A DNA stretch of 64,000 nt from the NCBI RefSeq assembly GCF_001601825.1, contig NZ_LUJK01000004.1, forward strand, positions 1 to 64,000. Direction: 5' to 3'. This stretch comes from Limnobacter sp. CACIAM 66H1. Its GTDB lineage: Bacteria; Pseudomonadota; Gammaproteobacteria; Burkholderiales; Burkholderiaceae_B. Shown here one piece after another: positions 1 through 8,479 of the stretch; within the stretch, counting starts at the first letter, position 1, and each line of letters begins with the position of its first letter. The position numbers and the translations under genes were made by a program. The notes under the pieces were generated by a model. It saw nothing but the letters and a program-made list of their open reading frames with translations. It ran no database searches and was not told the DNA's origin.

Positions 1-372
1 CTCAACACAGCTACATCAAAACGGAGAACCCCACCCCTTGGCAAGGCTTTTGTCAGATTAAGTCGGAACTACTGAAAATCAGGACGTCGGCCCTACCGTA
101 CGAACCCTTTAAGCTTCACAAACTCAGCATGTTCAGGCCTCACGACAAGTTAAACACGCTCGCATGTCACAAACTATCAATATCGTCTTCGCTTAATTCT
201 CCTGATAAGGCGTTTTCAGCATGATGCAGTTCATGGCACCAATGTTGCTTACAAATTTCAAACCAGCCTGCATCCAAAACACACCGTAAGTGGTTAGCTG
301 GTAAAGTATGATGTTGGCTAACGTATATTTCCAATCAGTATTATCGTTCCTTATACAGGAAGACAATTTCAA
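1..372. other. Upstream region of the wza operon
   Basis: These 372 bases hold no convincing gene. One forward frame is open from the left edge for about 75 codons and ends near 233. It has no recognisable sequence, so it could be the tail of an upstream gene but more likely is chance. A reverse frame of about 55 codons (334 to 167, TTG start) overlaps the sigma-54 promoter and is not called. What is readable is the promoter at 234-249, a long leader of about 110 bases, and a Shine-Dalgarno-like AGGAAG about 10 bases before the wza ATG. Confidence 0.5.
234..249 (+). promoter_or_regulatory. Sigma-54 (RpoN) promoter for the wza operon
   Basis: TGGCAC, five bases, then TTGCT. The GG and GC dinucleotides are exactly 12 bases apart, as the -24/-12 consensus requires. 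Predicted transcription start is near 260, giving a leader of about 110 bases before wza. A sigma-54 promoter implies an enhancer-binding protein acting on sites further upstream, none of which I can identify. A sigma-70 alternative is TTGGCT (314-319) with TATTAT (339-344), but its 19-base spacing is poor. Confidence 0.65.
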
Positions 373-1512
373 ATGGTGTTTGCAAAAAAGTTTAGCCGCA
401 GCGTGCTGTGGTGCCTGCCCCTGTTAAGTGCCTGCGCATACCCAGGGCAATATTTCGGAATTGACAACAAAGAGACAACCCAAGACACCGCGCCCAACGG
501 GGTGGATTACCGCCTTACGCCCATTGATGCTATTTCAATCAAGGCGTTAGAGTCCGTCTATTTAACTAGCACACAAAACTTACCCGTTTCAACCAGCAAT
601 GATGTTGGCACCTATCAGTACAAAATAGGTGTGGGGGATTTGGTCCGAATCACAGTGTGGGATCACCCGGAGTTGACCAACCCTGCGGGAAATACCACAG
701 GTCAACTTCAAGGCCAAGTGGTTTTACCCGACGGTACCTTTTACTTTCCGTTTTTAAACAAGGTAAGGGCTGTCGGCCGCACAACCGAAGAAATTCGCAT
801 CGAGATGACAAAAAATCTTGAGCAGTTTATTCGCAGCCCGCAGGTGGACGTCACAGTGCAGCAAGCAGGGTTTCGGTCTCAAAAATTTTATGTCAGCGGT
901 GAAGTGGGCCAGCCCGGGTTTTTCCCGATCACCGATGTGCCCACCCGCTTAAGCGACGCGATTGCGCAGGCCCGTGGCTTAAACCGTGAAGCTGATTTAG
1001 ACAACATTACCTTACAGCGAAACAATCAAACCTACGTGCTAAATGCCTACAAACTGTTGTACCAAGGTGACTTGTCGCAGAACATACTTTTGCAGGATGG
1101 CGACGTGTTAAACATTCCCGATCGCAGGCTTCGCAAAGTGTTCTTGATGGGCGAAGTAATTAAGCCTTCGTCTGTAGTTATGCCTGTAGGCAAGCTAACT
1201 TTGGCTGAAGTGTTAAGCGACGTGGGTGGCATTAACCAAAACACGGCCAACGCGCAGCAGGTGTACGTTATTCGGCAAAGAAATGCTGAGCTGGGCAATA
1301 GCGAGGTGGCGTCGCTTGACATTTTCCACTTGGACTCGACAAGCCCAACCAGTGTTTTGTACGCGGACCAATTTGAATTACAACCCCGAGACGTGGTGTA
1401 TGTAGACCCAGTTAGGCTGGTACGCATTAATCGTTTGTTGGGCACCATATTGCCAAGCTTGCAGGTGTTGCCAGCGGTACGTTCCAACATTCGCGTGTTG
1501 GAAGGCGAGTAA
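373..1512 (+). CDS. wza: Polysaccharide export outer-membrane lipoprotein (Wza/GfcE family)
   Basis: Forms the outer-membrane channel for exported polysaccharide. The 379-residue product starts with a lipoprotein signal peptide whose lipobox LLSAC puts the acylated cysteine at residue 21. A polysaccharide-export domain follows at about residues 80-170 (with YKIGVGDLVRITVWDHPEL), then SLBB-type repeats to about residue 350, and a short C-terminal amphipathic segment. Length matches E. coli Wza (379 aa). It is the first gene of a tight set with wzc one base downstream and wzb next, so export, kinase and phosphatase are co-transcribed. The start is the ATG after AGGAAG. The sigma-54 promoter at 234-249 is the likely control. 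Confidence 0.93.
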   Translation: MVFAKKFSRSVLWCLPLLSACAYPGQYFGIDNKETTQDTAPNGVDYRLTPIDAISIKALESVYLTSTQNLPVSTSNDVGTYQYKIGVGDLVRITVWDHPELTNPAGNTTGQLQGQVVLPDGTFYFPFLNKVRAVGRTTEEIRIEMTKNLEQFIRSPQVDVTVQQAGFRSQKFYVSGEVGQPGFFPITDVPTRLSDAIAQARGLNREADLDNITLQRNNQTYVLNAYKLLYQGDLSQNILLQDGDVLNIPDRRLRKVFLMGEVIKPSSVVMPVGKLTLAEVLSDVGGINQNTANAQQVYVIRQRNAELGNSEVASLDIFHLDSTSPTSVLYADQFELQPRDVVYVDPVRLVRINRLLGTILPSLQVLPAVRSNIRVLEGE

Positions 1513-1513
1513 A

Positions 1514-3841
1514 TTGAACAAGCAGAACGACTCTATGAATATGCCTTTTGAAAATACGCGCAACGGTGGTACTTTTCAGTCCGCCGCAGCACATCCCGAG
1601 CTGGCGCAAGAATCTGGTGAAATTAACCTGCTCGACCTGTGGTACAACTTGCTCGATTTTAAGTGGGTCGCCGCTGCAATTGTTGCGGTGGCCACCGCAA
1701 TTGGCCTGCTTTACGCCACGGTAGCCACGCCTATTTATTCTGCAGACGTGTTGCTGCAAGTGGAAACCAAGCAAACCGGTGGTTTGGCAGCGCTGGAAGA
1801 CGTAAGCGGCGTGCTTGCTGCAGGTGGCAGCAATGTAACAGGCGAACTTGAAATTATCAAAAGCCGCACAGTGGTAGAAAGCGTGGCCCAAACATTGGGT
1901 TTGGCGCAATCTATTACTCCGCAGTATTTCCCGGTATTCGGCCAATGGCTGGCCAACCAACATGAAGCCGCTCTGGGCTTGGCTCAGCCTTTCATGGGTT
2001 TGAATCAATATGCCTGGGGTGGTGAACAATTAAAGTTGGCACAATTTAGTGTGCCAACCGAATTTACCGACCAAGCTTTTGTGGCGGTTAAAGGCGAGGG
2101 AAACACCTTCAGCTTGTACAGCCCCTTTGAGGAGCCATTGGGCCAAGGCACGGTAGGCCAACCCCTTACTTTCAAAATTGGATATGGCAGTGGCAGCATT
2201 ACCATTTCTCAATTCGAAGCCAACCCGGGCATGCAAGCCAATGTGGTACGCCGGCACCCATTGAGTTTGCACAATGGTTTGGTGGCCCCACTCACGGCCG
2301 GTGAAGTGGGCCGAAACAGCAGCATGATTCGCGTAAGTTATGAAAGCCCCAACCCCGCGTTTGCAGTGCAGTTTTTGAATGAATTGGCCAATGCTTACTT
2401 GCGCCAAAACGTGGAGCGCAAGGGCCAGGAGGCCGAGCAGCAATTGGTGTTTTTGGACGAACAACTGCCCAGTATTAAAGAGCAGCTGCGCAAGGCCGAG
2501 GAGGCCTTGAATAACTTTGTGCAAAGTAAGGGTACCATCGACCCGACACTGGATACACAACGCATTTTGACCCAAGATGTGGCGCTGGAAACCAAAAAGG
2601 TAGAGCTAAACCTGGAGCGGGAAAAGCTGCTCCAACGCTTTCAACCCGGCCACCCTTTAATTCAGGCTATCGACGATCAGCTTGCACAACTGCGCAGTGT
2701 GCGTGGCGGCGTAGCAAGCCAAACTCAAGCCTTGCCTGAAGTGCAGCAAGAGTACTTGCGCCTGCGGCGCGATGTAGAGGTGAACCAGGCTTTGTATACT
2801 TCACTGCTAAACGGTGCGCAGCAATTGAAGGTGGCCAAGGCCGGTACCGTGGGTAATGTGGCTATAGTCGATTATGCCCAGCAACCCAAACGCCCGTTTA
2901 AACCTAATAAAGGCCAAGTAGTGGCTTTGGCGGTATTGGCGGGCATTTTTTTGGGTGTATTGGCCGCCCAAGCCTTGGCCATGCTACGCAGCGCTGTGCG
3001 AGACCCAAGCAAATTGGAACAAGCCACAGGTTTGTCGGTGTACTCCATTGTGCCACTTAGCCAGCAACAAACTGCTGCTGAAAAAGGCTTGCGCCGCCGT
3101 ACCGACAAAGTTGGGTTACTTGCGGTTTCTGCGCCCAACGACCCTTCCATTGAAGCCTTGCGCAGCTTCCGCACGGGTTTGCAGTTTGCCACCATCGATT
3201 CGCCCAACAAGCGGGTGCTCATTACCGGCCCTGTGCCTGAAATTGGCAAGTCGTTTGTATCGGCCAACTTTGCGGCCATTATGGCCCAGGCCGGCAAGCG
3301 AGTGTTGTTGATTGATGGCGACATGCGTAAGGGCACGTTAAGCCGTTATTTCATCCAAGAAGAGCGGGGTGATGCCAAACACCCCGGCTTAAGCGATGTG
3401 GTGGCGGGTACTGTTGGCTTTGACAAAGCACTGATCAAAACTGAGTTGGAGGGCCTGCATGTGTTGGTGTCTGGCTCGGTGCCGCCCAACCCCAGCGAAT
3501 TGCTGTTGCACCCCAACTTCATTGCCCTGCTTGAAAAAGCGGATGTGGAATACGACTATGTAATCATCGACAGCCCACCCGTGCTGTTGGTAAGCGATGC
3601 TTCCGTAATGGGCCAACACTGCTCCGCCACATTCATTGTGGCGCGCTACGGTGCAAGCAATGTGCGGCAGGTTAGCGACTCGCAAAAACGCCTGGCCCAA
3701 GCTGGCGTGCGGGTGAATGGCCTTATTTTCAACGGCTTTATTGCAAACAGGTCGGGCTATTATTACGGTTATGGCTATGGGTACGGATACAAGAATGCAT
3801 ACGGCACCTATGGCGATCCAGTGCAAGGCAAGAAGGCATAA
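1514..3841 (+). CDS. wzc: Polysaccharide co-polymerase and autophosphorylating tyrosine kinase (Wzc/Etk)
   Basis: Inner-membrane chain-length regulator with a cytoplasmic BY-kinase domain. The 775 residues show an N-terminal Wzz-type region with one membrane segment near residues 50-75, a long periplasmic coiled coil (about 300-440), a second membrane segment near 465-490, and the kinase. The kinase has a Walker A motif (GPVPEIGKS), a Walker A' motif (LLIDGDMRKG) and a C-terminal tyrosine cluster with many Tyr-Gly pairs, the autophosphorylation tail. The TTG at 1514 has an upstream AAGGCGAG and leaves one base after the wza stop. An in-frame ATG at 1535 is the alternative start. Confidence 0.93.
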   Translation: MNKQNDSMNMPFENTRNGGTFQSAAAHPELAQESGEINLLDLWYNLLDFKWVAAAIVAVATAIGLLYATVATPIYSADVLLQVETKQTGGLAALEDVSGVLAAGGSNVTGELEIIKSRTVVESVAQTLGLAQSITPQYFPVFGQWLANQHEAALGLAQPFMGLNQYAWGGEQLKLAQFSVPTEFTDQAFVAVKGEGNTFSLYSPFEEPLGQGTVGQPLTFKIGYGSGSITISQFEANPGMQANVVRRHPLSLHNGLVAPLTAGEVGRNSSMIRVSYESPNPAFAVQFLNELANAYLRQNVERKGQEAEQQLVFLDEQLPSIKEQLRKAEEALNNFVQSKGTIDPTLDTQRILTQDVALETKKVELNLEREKLLQRFQPGHPLIQAIDDQLAQLRSVRGGVASQTQALPEVQQEYLRLRRDVEVNQALYTSLLNGAQQLKVAKAGTVGNVAIVDYAQQPKRPFKPNKGQVVALAVLAGIFLGVLAAQALAMLRSAVRDPSKLEQATGLSVYSIVPLSQQQTAAEKGLRRRTDKVGLLAVSAPNDPSIEALRSFRTGLQFATIDSPNKRVLITGPVPEIGKSFVSANFAAIMAQAGKRVLLIDGDMRKGTLSRYFIQEERGDAKHPGLSDVVAGTVGFDKALIKTELEGLHVLVSGSVPPNPSELLLHPNFIALLEKADVEYDYVIIDSPPVLLVSDASVMGQHCSATFIVARYGASNVRQVSDSQKRLAQAGVRVNGLIFNGFIANRSGYYYGYGYGYGYKNAYGTYGDPVQGKKA

Positions 3842-3843
3842 CA

Positions 3844-4302
3844 ATGGCAACACCACTGGTAACCGTCATTTGCACTGCCAACATTTGCCGCAGCCCCATG
3901 GGCCAAGCCATATTGCAAACCAAAGCCGATGCCGCTGGTTTAAAAATAAATGTAAACAGTTGTGGCGTGCAGGCTTTGACGGGTAAGCGGCCTGACAAGC
4001 AGGCCTTGGGCGCCTTGGAGCGTGCGGGCTACTCAATTGGCGATGAAAAACGCGCCGAGCAGTTGTTGATGCCACAGGCCAATGCCGCCCAGCTAATGCT
4101 GGTGATGGAAAACCGGCACAAGCAGTGGATTATGCAAAACTTCCCAGCCTATTCGGGCAAGGTTTGGTTGATGGGGCATTGGAATGGGCAAACCGAAGTG
4201 GACGACCCCATTGGCAAAGGCCCAAGCGATTTTGACACTTGCCTGAAAGTGCTGGAACAAGATATTGACCTGTGGCTGCCCAAGCTGAAGGCAATTTTGT
4301 AG
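3844..4302 (+). CDS. wzb: Low-molecular-weight protein tyrosine phosphatase (Wzb/Etp)
   Basis: Dephosphorylates the tyrosine tail of the neighbouring Wzc-type kinase so that polysaccharide export can cycle. The 152-residue protein begins with the phosphatase loop CTANICRS, where Cys10 is the nucleophile and Arg16 binds phosphate. It carries a DDP motif about 30 residues before the end that supplies the general-acid aspartate. Length matches the family (about 147-150 aa). The ATG follows the wzc stop by two bases, so translation is probably coupled. Order here is wza-wzc-wzb, whereas E. coli has the phosphatase before the kinase. Confidence 0.93.
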   Translation: MATPLVTVICTANICRSPMGQAILQTKADAAGLKINVNSCGVQALTGKRPDKQALGALERAGYSIGDEKRAEQLLMPQANAAQLMLVMENRHKQWIMQNFPAYSGKVWLMGHWNGQTEVDDPIGKGPSDFDTCLKVLEQDIDLWLPKLKAIL

Positions 4303-4439
4303 TGCATCGCAGTGTGTTTATTGCGTAAAACCCTTGATTTCAATTGGCATTGTTAAAAAATGTCATGGAAAAAAGGTGGCGCAATCAGGGTTTTTTGTTA
4401 TACAGTTAAGTGAAGTTAAATTCTTTGGGGGTATTTATC

Positions 4440-4724
4440 ATGAAAAAATTCTTGGCAATGTTGGCCATGGTGAGTTTGTCGGGCGTAGCCATTGCCCAGT
4501 CTGCAACCGGTGAAGCTGCTTCTGGTGGTCAAGCTGGCGGCGCTGGCGCTGGTGCAGGTGGTGGCGCGGGTGCCGGAGCTGGTGCTAGCGCAGGCGCAGG
4601 CGCAGCCGCTGGTGGTTTGGGCGTGGCTGGTGCCGTTGGCGTGGCCGCTGCTTTGGGTACAGTAATCGCCGTTTCTAACGACGACAACAACACCACAGGC
4701 ACTACAGGTACTGTTACTCCTTAA
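4440..4724 (+). CDS. Small glycine/alanine-rich secreted protein, YjbE/GfcA-like
   Basis: A 94-residue protein with a signal peptide (MKKFLAMLAMVSLSGVAIAQ), a low-complexity Gly/Ala stretch over about residues 28-65, a hydrophobic segment (AAGGLGVAGAVGVAAALGTVIAV) broken here as GVAGAVGVAA and LGTVIAV, and a Thr/Asn-rich tail. YjbE and GfcA share this layout and also precede the GfcB-type lipoprotein gene, so the call rests on architecture and position rather than strict similarity. The exact role of YjbE/GfcA is not established. I chose ATG 4440, which has GGGGG eight bases upstream, over GTG 4410. A terminator follows directly. Confidence 0.75.
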   Translation: MKKFLAMLAMVSLSGVAIAQSATGEAASGGQAGGAGAGAGGGAGAGAGASAGAGAAAGGLGVAGAVGVAAALGTVIAVSNDDNNTTGTTGTVTP

Positions 4725-4743
4725 TTGAAGTAGTCTGTATCGA

Positions 4744-4770
4744 AAGCCCCTTCTTGTAAGGGGCTTTTTT
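4744..4770 (+). terminator. Rho-independent terminator after the yjbE-like gene
   Basis: Stem AAGCCCC / GGGGCTT with a nine-base loop followed by a T run. It would separate transcripts of the wza-wzc-wzb-yjbE part from the gfcB-gfcCD part, or attenuate readthrough as is common after yjbE-type genes. Confidence 0.85.
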
Positions 4771-4781
4771 ATTGATACGCT

Positions 4782-4797
4782 AGGCACAAGCTGTGCA
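4782..4797 (+). promoter_or_regulatory. Possible sigma-54 promoter for gfcB-gfcCD
   Basis: AGGCAC, five bases, then GTGCA. GG (4783-4784) and GC (4795-4796) are 12 bases apart as in sigma-54 promoters, but the flanking T of each element is substituted. It lies just after the terminator and about 45 bases before the gfcB ATG, the right place for an internal promoter. It is weaker than the wza site. Confidence 0.4.
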
Positions 4798-4841
4798 AAT
4801 TTACACGCTTTAAAAGTTTTATTTTTCTGGATTAAACCCAC

Positions 4842-5534
4842 ATGCGGAATTGGCTTAAGTATGGGCCCGGCTGGCGGCTGTGCGCTCAATCGTTTTTGTG
4901 CGCCATGGCTGTGTTGGTATTGCCTGCCTGCACTGGCCTGAACCAAGCCGCGCTGAATAGCCTGCAAGCCGCATACCAAGGCCCCAACCGAAACTTTGAG
5001 GCGGTACCCCGCAACCCCGCTTACCAATACATGCAGGTGGAAGTGCCCGGCGCGGCATCGCTAACTGTGCTGGGCTATGTGTACCCCAACAATGTGCAGG
5101 TGTGGTACGCCGCGAAGGGTGAGGTGGTGCGCTTGCAAGGCAACCGGCTACTGGACACAACTGGTTTGAATGTGAACTTGGCCAATGTGCAATACACGCA
5201 AGGTGCACAGGCGCAGCAAACCAATGCCAGGTTTGATGTGCCCGAGCTGGGTTTGTTCAATGTTCAAGCCACGCTGCAATTGCAAGCCACCCAGCCACCC
5301 AAAAGCAATTTGGCTAAACGTGCCAGTGAGCAGGCCAACGCGGGAAAGGGTTTGTATTGGTACACCGAGACAGTGGCTGGCCCCTTGCCTGCCGCACTTG
5401 AAAACCTGCCGCCCGCCATTTACGGTTTTGCGCATCCCTTGTCCGAAGGTACCAATGCAAGCCAATTGCCGCTTGCTGTGTATGGCAAGCAATGCCTTGC
5501 CCCCACGTATTGCCTGGAATGGCACCGCCAATGA
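4842..5534 (+). CDS. YjbF/GfcB-family lipoprotein of exopolysaccharide export
   Basis: A 230-residue lipoprotein with a long signal peptide ending in LPAC, the acylated cysteine being near residue 30. The mature part looks like the GfcB/YmcC/YjbF family: a short alpha-helical start (LNQAALNSLQAAYQG), then a beta-rich domain that contains YPNNVQVWYA and repeated strand-turn segments. Family members are outer-membrane-associated and needed for group 4 capsule or Yjb exopolysaccharide, with no known enzymatic activity. Its stop codon overlaps the start of the next gene by four bases, so the two are translationally coupled. Confidence 0.8.
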   Translation: MRNWLKYGPGWRLCAQSFLCAMAVLVLPACTGLNQAALNSLQAAYQGPNRNFEAVPRNPAYQYMQVEVPGAASLTVLGYVYPNNVQVWYAAKGEVVRLQGNRLLDTTGLNVNLANVQYTQGAQAQQTNARFDVPELGLFNVQATLQLQATQPPKSNLAKRASEQANAGKGLYWYTETVAGPLPAALENLPPAIYGFAHPLSEGTNASQLPLAVYGKQCLAPTYCLEWHRQ

Positions 5535-8479
5535 AATTGAAACGCAAACCCCTGGTGTTGGCCATTTGGGCCACTTTACTCAACTTACCGTTGGTACCCG
5601 CTGCGCATGCAGCAGGAACAGCGACAACATCCCTGCAAGCTGCACCGCAAGGCACAGAGCGCCTGTCGGCCCTGCTGGTTCGCCAAGGCTGGTTACCCGG
5701 TGTATTGCCCCCCGAATACCGGCTAAGCAGCCTCTTGGTGCTTGCCCCTGCAAGCGCTGATGCCATAGAGCAACAAATGGCCCGCGACAGAGCCATTCAG
5801 GCCCTGCGTTTGGCCAACCGCAACAACCCGGCATTGCAGCAGGTGTTGCAACGTGTGGGCGCCATGCCGGTGAATGGCCGCTTGAAGCTTGAAAGCACGG
5901 ACGCCAATTACCTGGAGGCACGCCCCGAATTCGACCCCGTGTTGAAAAGCACCTACACCGTGGTGCTGCCCCTGGCCTCGAACACGGTGACCGTGCTGAG
6001 CGACCTTGGCACCTGTGTGGTTCCGCACCAGGCCACCGCACCTGCCAAGGCCTATATTGAAGCCTGTATTGGCAAGCAAAGCGCCTGGAAAAGCTGGCTG
6101 GGTGTAGACACCCCCGTGGACTGGGCCTGGGCTGCGCACCCCAATGGCACTGTGGAAAAGCTGGCCGTGAATGGTTGGAACCAACAACCCCAGGGTGGCC
6201 CAGCGCCCGGCAGTTGGCTTTGGGCACCCAGCCGCAAAGTAGAAGGCGAGCATAAACAGCATGACACCATTGCCGGTTTTTTGGCCACGCAGGGTGAGTT
6301 TGTGCAGCTTGTACAAACATCGGCGGCAGTCGATGTCTCCGCCGAGAATGCACCGATCCCGTTGGTGGAAAGCCGAGCTGATACCGCCTTGACACAGAAA
6401 TCCTTGCTGCCTGAATTTGAGCCAGCCGATCCCAAACCGCTTGAAACCGGCGAGCCTTGGTACCTCAGCAGCAGCGACTGGGGTGTAGTAGGCCTGTTGC
6501 AAACACCCACAGCGCGCATGCGCCCGGCAGGCAGCTACAGCGCTACTTTTAGCCGTACCAGCCCTTACAGCCGCTACAGCTTTATGTTGCAGCCTTTCGA
6601 TTGGATGGAGGCGGGTTTTCGCTACAACAATTTGACCAACCGGCGCTTTGGTGTTTCAACCACCAACCCTGATCAAAGTTTTAAAGACAAAAACTTTGAC
6701 GTGAAATTTCGCTTGATGCAAGAAAGTGCACACCTGCCAGAATTGTCAGTCGGTTTTCGGGATGTGGCTGGTACAGGTTTGTTCAGCGGTGAATATTTGG
6801 TGGGCAGCAAGCGAGTGGGTGCAGTCGATTTCAGCTTGGGCATAGGTTGGGGCAGCTTGGGTGCAGGCGGTGGCATTACCAACCCATTCAAAGCCTTGGG
6901 TGATTCTTTCGAAACCCGCCCCAACGCCAGTTTTGGCCTTGGCGGCACCGTGGACACCAATACCTTTTTTAAAGGCCCCGCCGCCTTGTTTGGTGGTGCC
7001 CAGGTTCAATTGCCTTGGGAAGACTGGGTGTTAAAGCTGGAAGTAGAAGGCAATGATTACCAAAGCGAGCCCTTTGGCGACAACCAGGAACAGAAAACCA
7101 ATGTGAATGTGGGCCTGCTGCACCGCGTAAACGACTACATGGACTTTACCCTGGGGTACGAGCGCGGCACCGAGGTAATGGTGGCCCTGAGCTTTCATGA
7201 AAAGCTGAACACCTTTGGTACACCCAAGCTAAGCGACCCGCCCAGCCCCAAAGTGAATGAAGCGGCGCCCACTGGCCCCGTGAGTTGGCCCACAGTGCTT
7301 GAGGAATTGAAGCAGCAAACCGGCTGGGTGGCCACCCAAGTGCAGGGCGACGAAGGCGAGCTGAAGCTGATTATTGATGAAGCCGATGCAGGTTACTGGC
7401 AATACACCATCGACCGTGCAACCGCTGTGCTGCACAAGCACGCGCCTGCGGAATATGCCTGGTTCAACTACGAGTACCGAGCCAAGGGCCAGAAAATCAG
7501 CCAGCACATTGTTGACCGCAACCTGTGGGTGCGCCAACGCACCACCTTGTTGCCCAACGCCTGGAGAGACATGCCCGCCACCAAGCAGCGTGAGCGTGTT
7601 AAATACCCGTACCAAACTTTGCACCTGAACCCGCAAAGCCCTTGGAACACCAGCGTAAGCGCAGGTTACCGCCAAATTTTGGGTGGGCCTGATGGCTTTA
7701 TTCTTTACCAGCTTTCAGCCCTGGGCAATGTGAGCTACGAAATCACCGAGAGCACAGTGGCCAGTGGCCGTGTGCGCGCTGCGCTGTTGGACAACTTCGA
7801 CAAGTTTACGTACACCGCGCCTAGCAACCTGCCGCGGGTGCGCACCTTCCAGCGCGAATACGCCACTACATCCGATTTCACCATTCCAAACCTGCAGTTA
7901 ACCCATTACGGCAAACTGGGCAGTGATGTGTTTTACACCGCGTATGGCGGCTTGCTGGAAGACATGTTTGCTGGTGTGGGTGGTGAGGTGTTGTACCGCC
8001 CCATGAACAGCACGGTGGCTTTGGGCTTGGACATTAACAGCGTGAAGCAGCGTGACTTTGAGCAAGACTTTGGCCTGCGTGACTACCAGGTGAACACGGG
8101 CCACGCCACCCTGTATTGGGACACTGGCTTCGAAGACATTTTGGTGAAAACCAGTGTGGGCCAGTACCTGGCTGGCGACAAAGGCGCCACCGTGGACCTT
8201 AGCCGTGTATTCGACAACGGCGTAAAAATGGGTGCATTTTTTACCCGCACCAACGTAAGTGCTGAACAGTTTGGCGAAGGAAGTTTTGACAAAGGGGTGT
8301 ATGTCACTTTGCCGTTTGACGCCTTCTTCACGCAAAGTGTGGCGGGCACGGCCAACCTGGTGTTTAACCCGCTGACGCGTGACGGTGGCGCAAAGTTGAG
8401 CCGCAGTGTTGAACTTTACGATTTCACCAATGCCCGCGACCCACGGTTGTTGACCTACCGAAACCCGGCGGCGCAATAA
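5531..8479 (+). CDS. Fused GfcC (YjbG) and GfcD (YjbH) exopolysaccharide export protein
   Basis: A 982-residue protein with signal peptide MKLKRKPLVLAIWATLLNLP and an AHA cleavage site. Residues about 30-255 fit the GfcC/YjbG pattern, including VVLPLASNTVTVLSDLG and, near the end of that part, PAPGSWLWAP. Residues about 300-960 are YjbH/GfcD-like, rich in aromatic beta-strand residues as expected of an outer-membrane beta barrel. In E. coli these are two genes. ATG 5531 overlaps the gfcB stop (ATGA) and is preferred over earlier in-frame starts at 5492 and 5519. An intergenic region with hairpins follows. Confidence 0.8.
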   Translation: MKLKRKPLVLAIWATLLNLPLVPAAHAAGTATTSLQAAPQGTERLSALLVRQGWLPGVLPPEYRLSSLLVLAPASADAIEQQMARDRAIQALRLANRNNPALQQVLQRVGAMPVNGRLKLESTDANYLEARPEFDPVLKSTYTVVLPLASNTVTVLSDLGTCVVPHQATAPAKAYIEACIGKQSAWKSWLGVDTPVDWAWAAHPNGTVEKLAVNGWNQQPQGGPAPGSWLWAPSRKVEGEHKQHDTIAGFLATQGEFVQLVQTSAAVDVSAENAPIPLVESRADTALTQKSLLPEFEPADPKPLETGEPWYLSSSDWGVVGLLQTPTARMRPAGSYSATFSRTSPYSRYSFMLQPFDWMEAGFRYNNLTNRRFGVSTTNPDQSFKDKNFDVKFRLMQESAHLPELSVGFRDVAGTGLFSGEYLVGSKRVGAVDFSLGIGWGSLGAGGGITNPFKALGDSFETRPNASFGLGGTVDTNTFFKGPAALFGGAQVQLPWEDWVLKLEVEGNDYQSEPFGDNQEQKTNVNVGLLHRVNDYMDFTLGYERGTEVMVALSFHEKLNTFGTPKLSDPPSPKVNEAAPTGPVSWPTVLEELKQQTGWVATQVQGDEGELKLIIDEADAGYWQYTIDRATAVLHKHAPAEYAWFNYEYRAKGQKISQHIVDRNLWVRQRTTLLPNAWRDMPATKQRERVKYPYQTLHLNPQSPWNTSVSAGYRQILGGPDGFILYQLSALGNVSYEITESTVASGRVRAALLDNFDKFTYTAPSNLPRVRTFQREYATTSDFTIPNLQLTHYGKLGSDVFYTAYGGLLEDMFAGVGGEVLYRPMNSTVALGLDINSVKQRDFEQDFGLRDYQVNTGHATLYWDTGFEDILVKTSVGQYLAGDKGATVDLSRVFDNGVKMGAFFTRTNVSAEQFGEGSFDKGVYVTLPFDAFFTQSVAGTANLVFNPLTRDGGAKLSRSVELYDFTNARDPRLLTYRNPAAQ

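Noticed and set aside
167-334. A 55-codon reverse frame upstream of wza, starting with TTG
   Set aside because: It overlaps the sigma-54 promoter on the other strand, has a weak ribosome site 12 bases away, and no recognisable family. Chance is a better explanation.
1427-2029. Long reverse frame inside wza and wzc
   Set aside because: Antisense to two clear genes and with no conserved sequence; a shadow of the GC-skewed coding strand.
4527-4620. The glycine-rich run in the yjbE-like gene as a non-coding repeat
   Set aside because: It is in frame with a signal peptide and a ribosome site, and YjbE/GfcA proteins are low-complexity in the same way.
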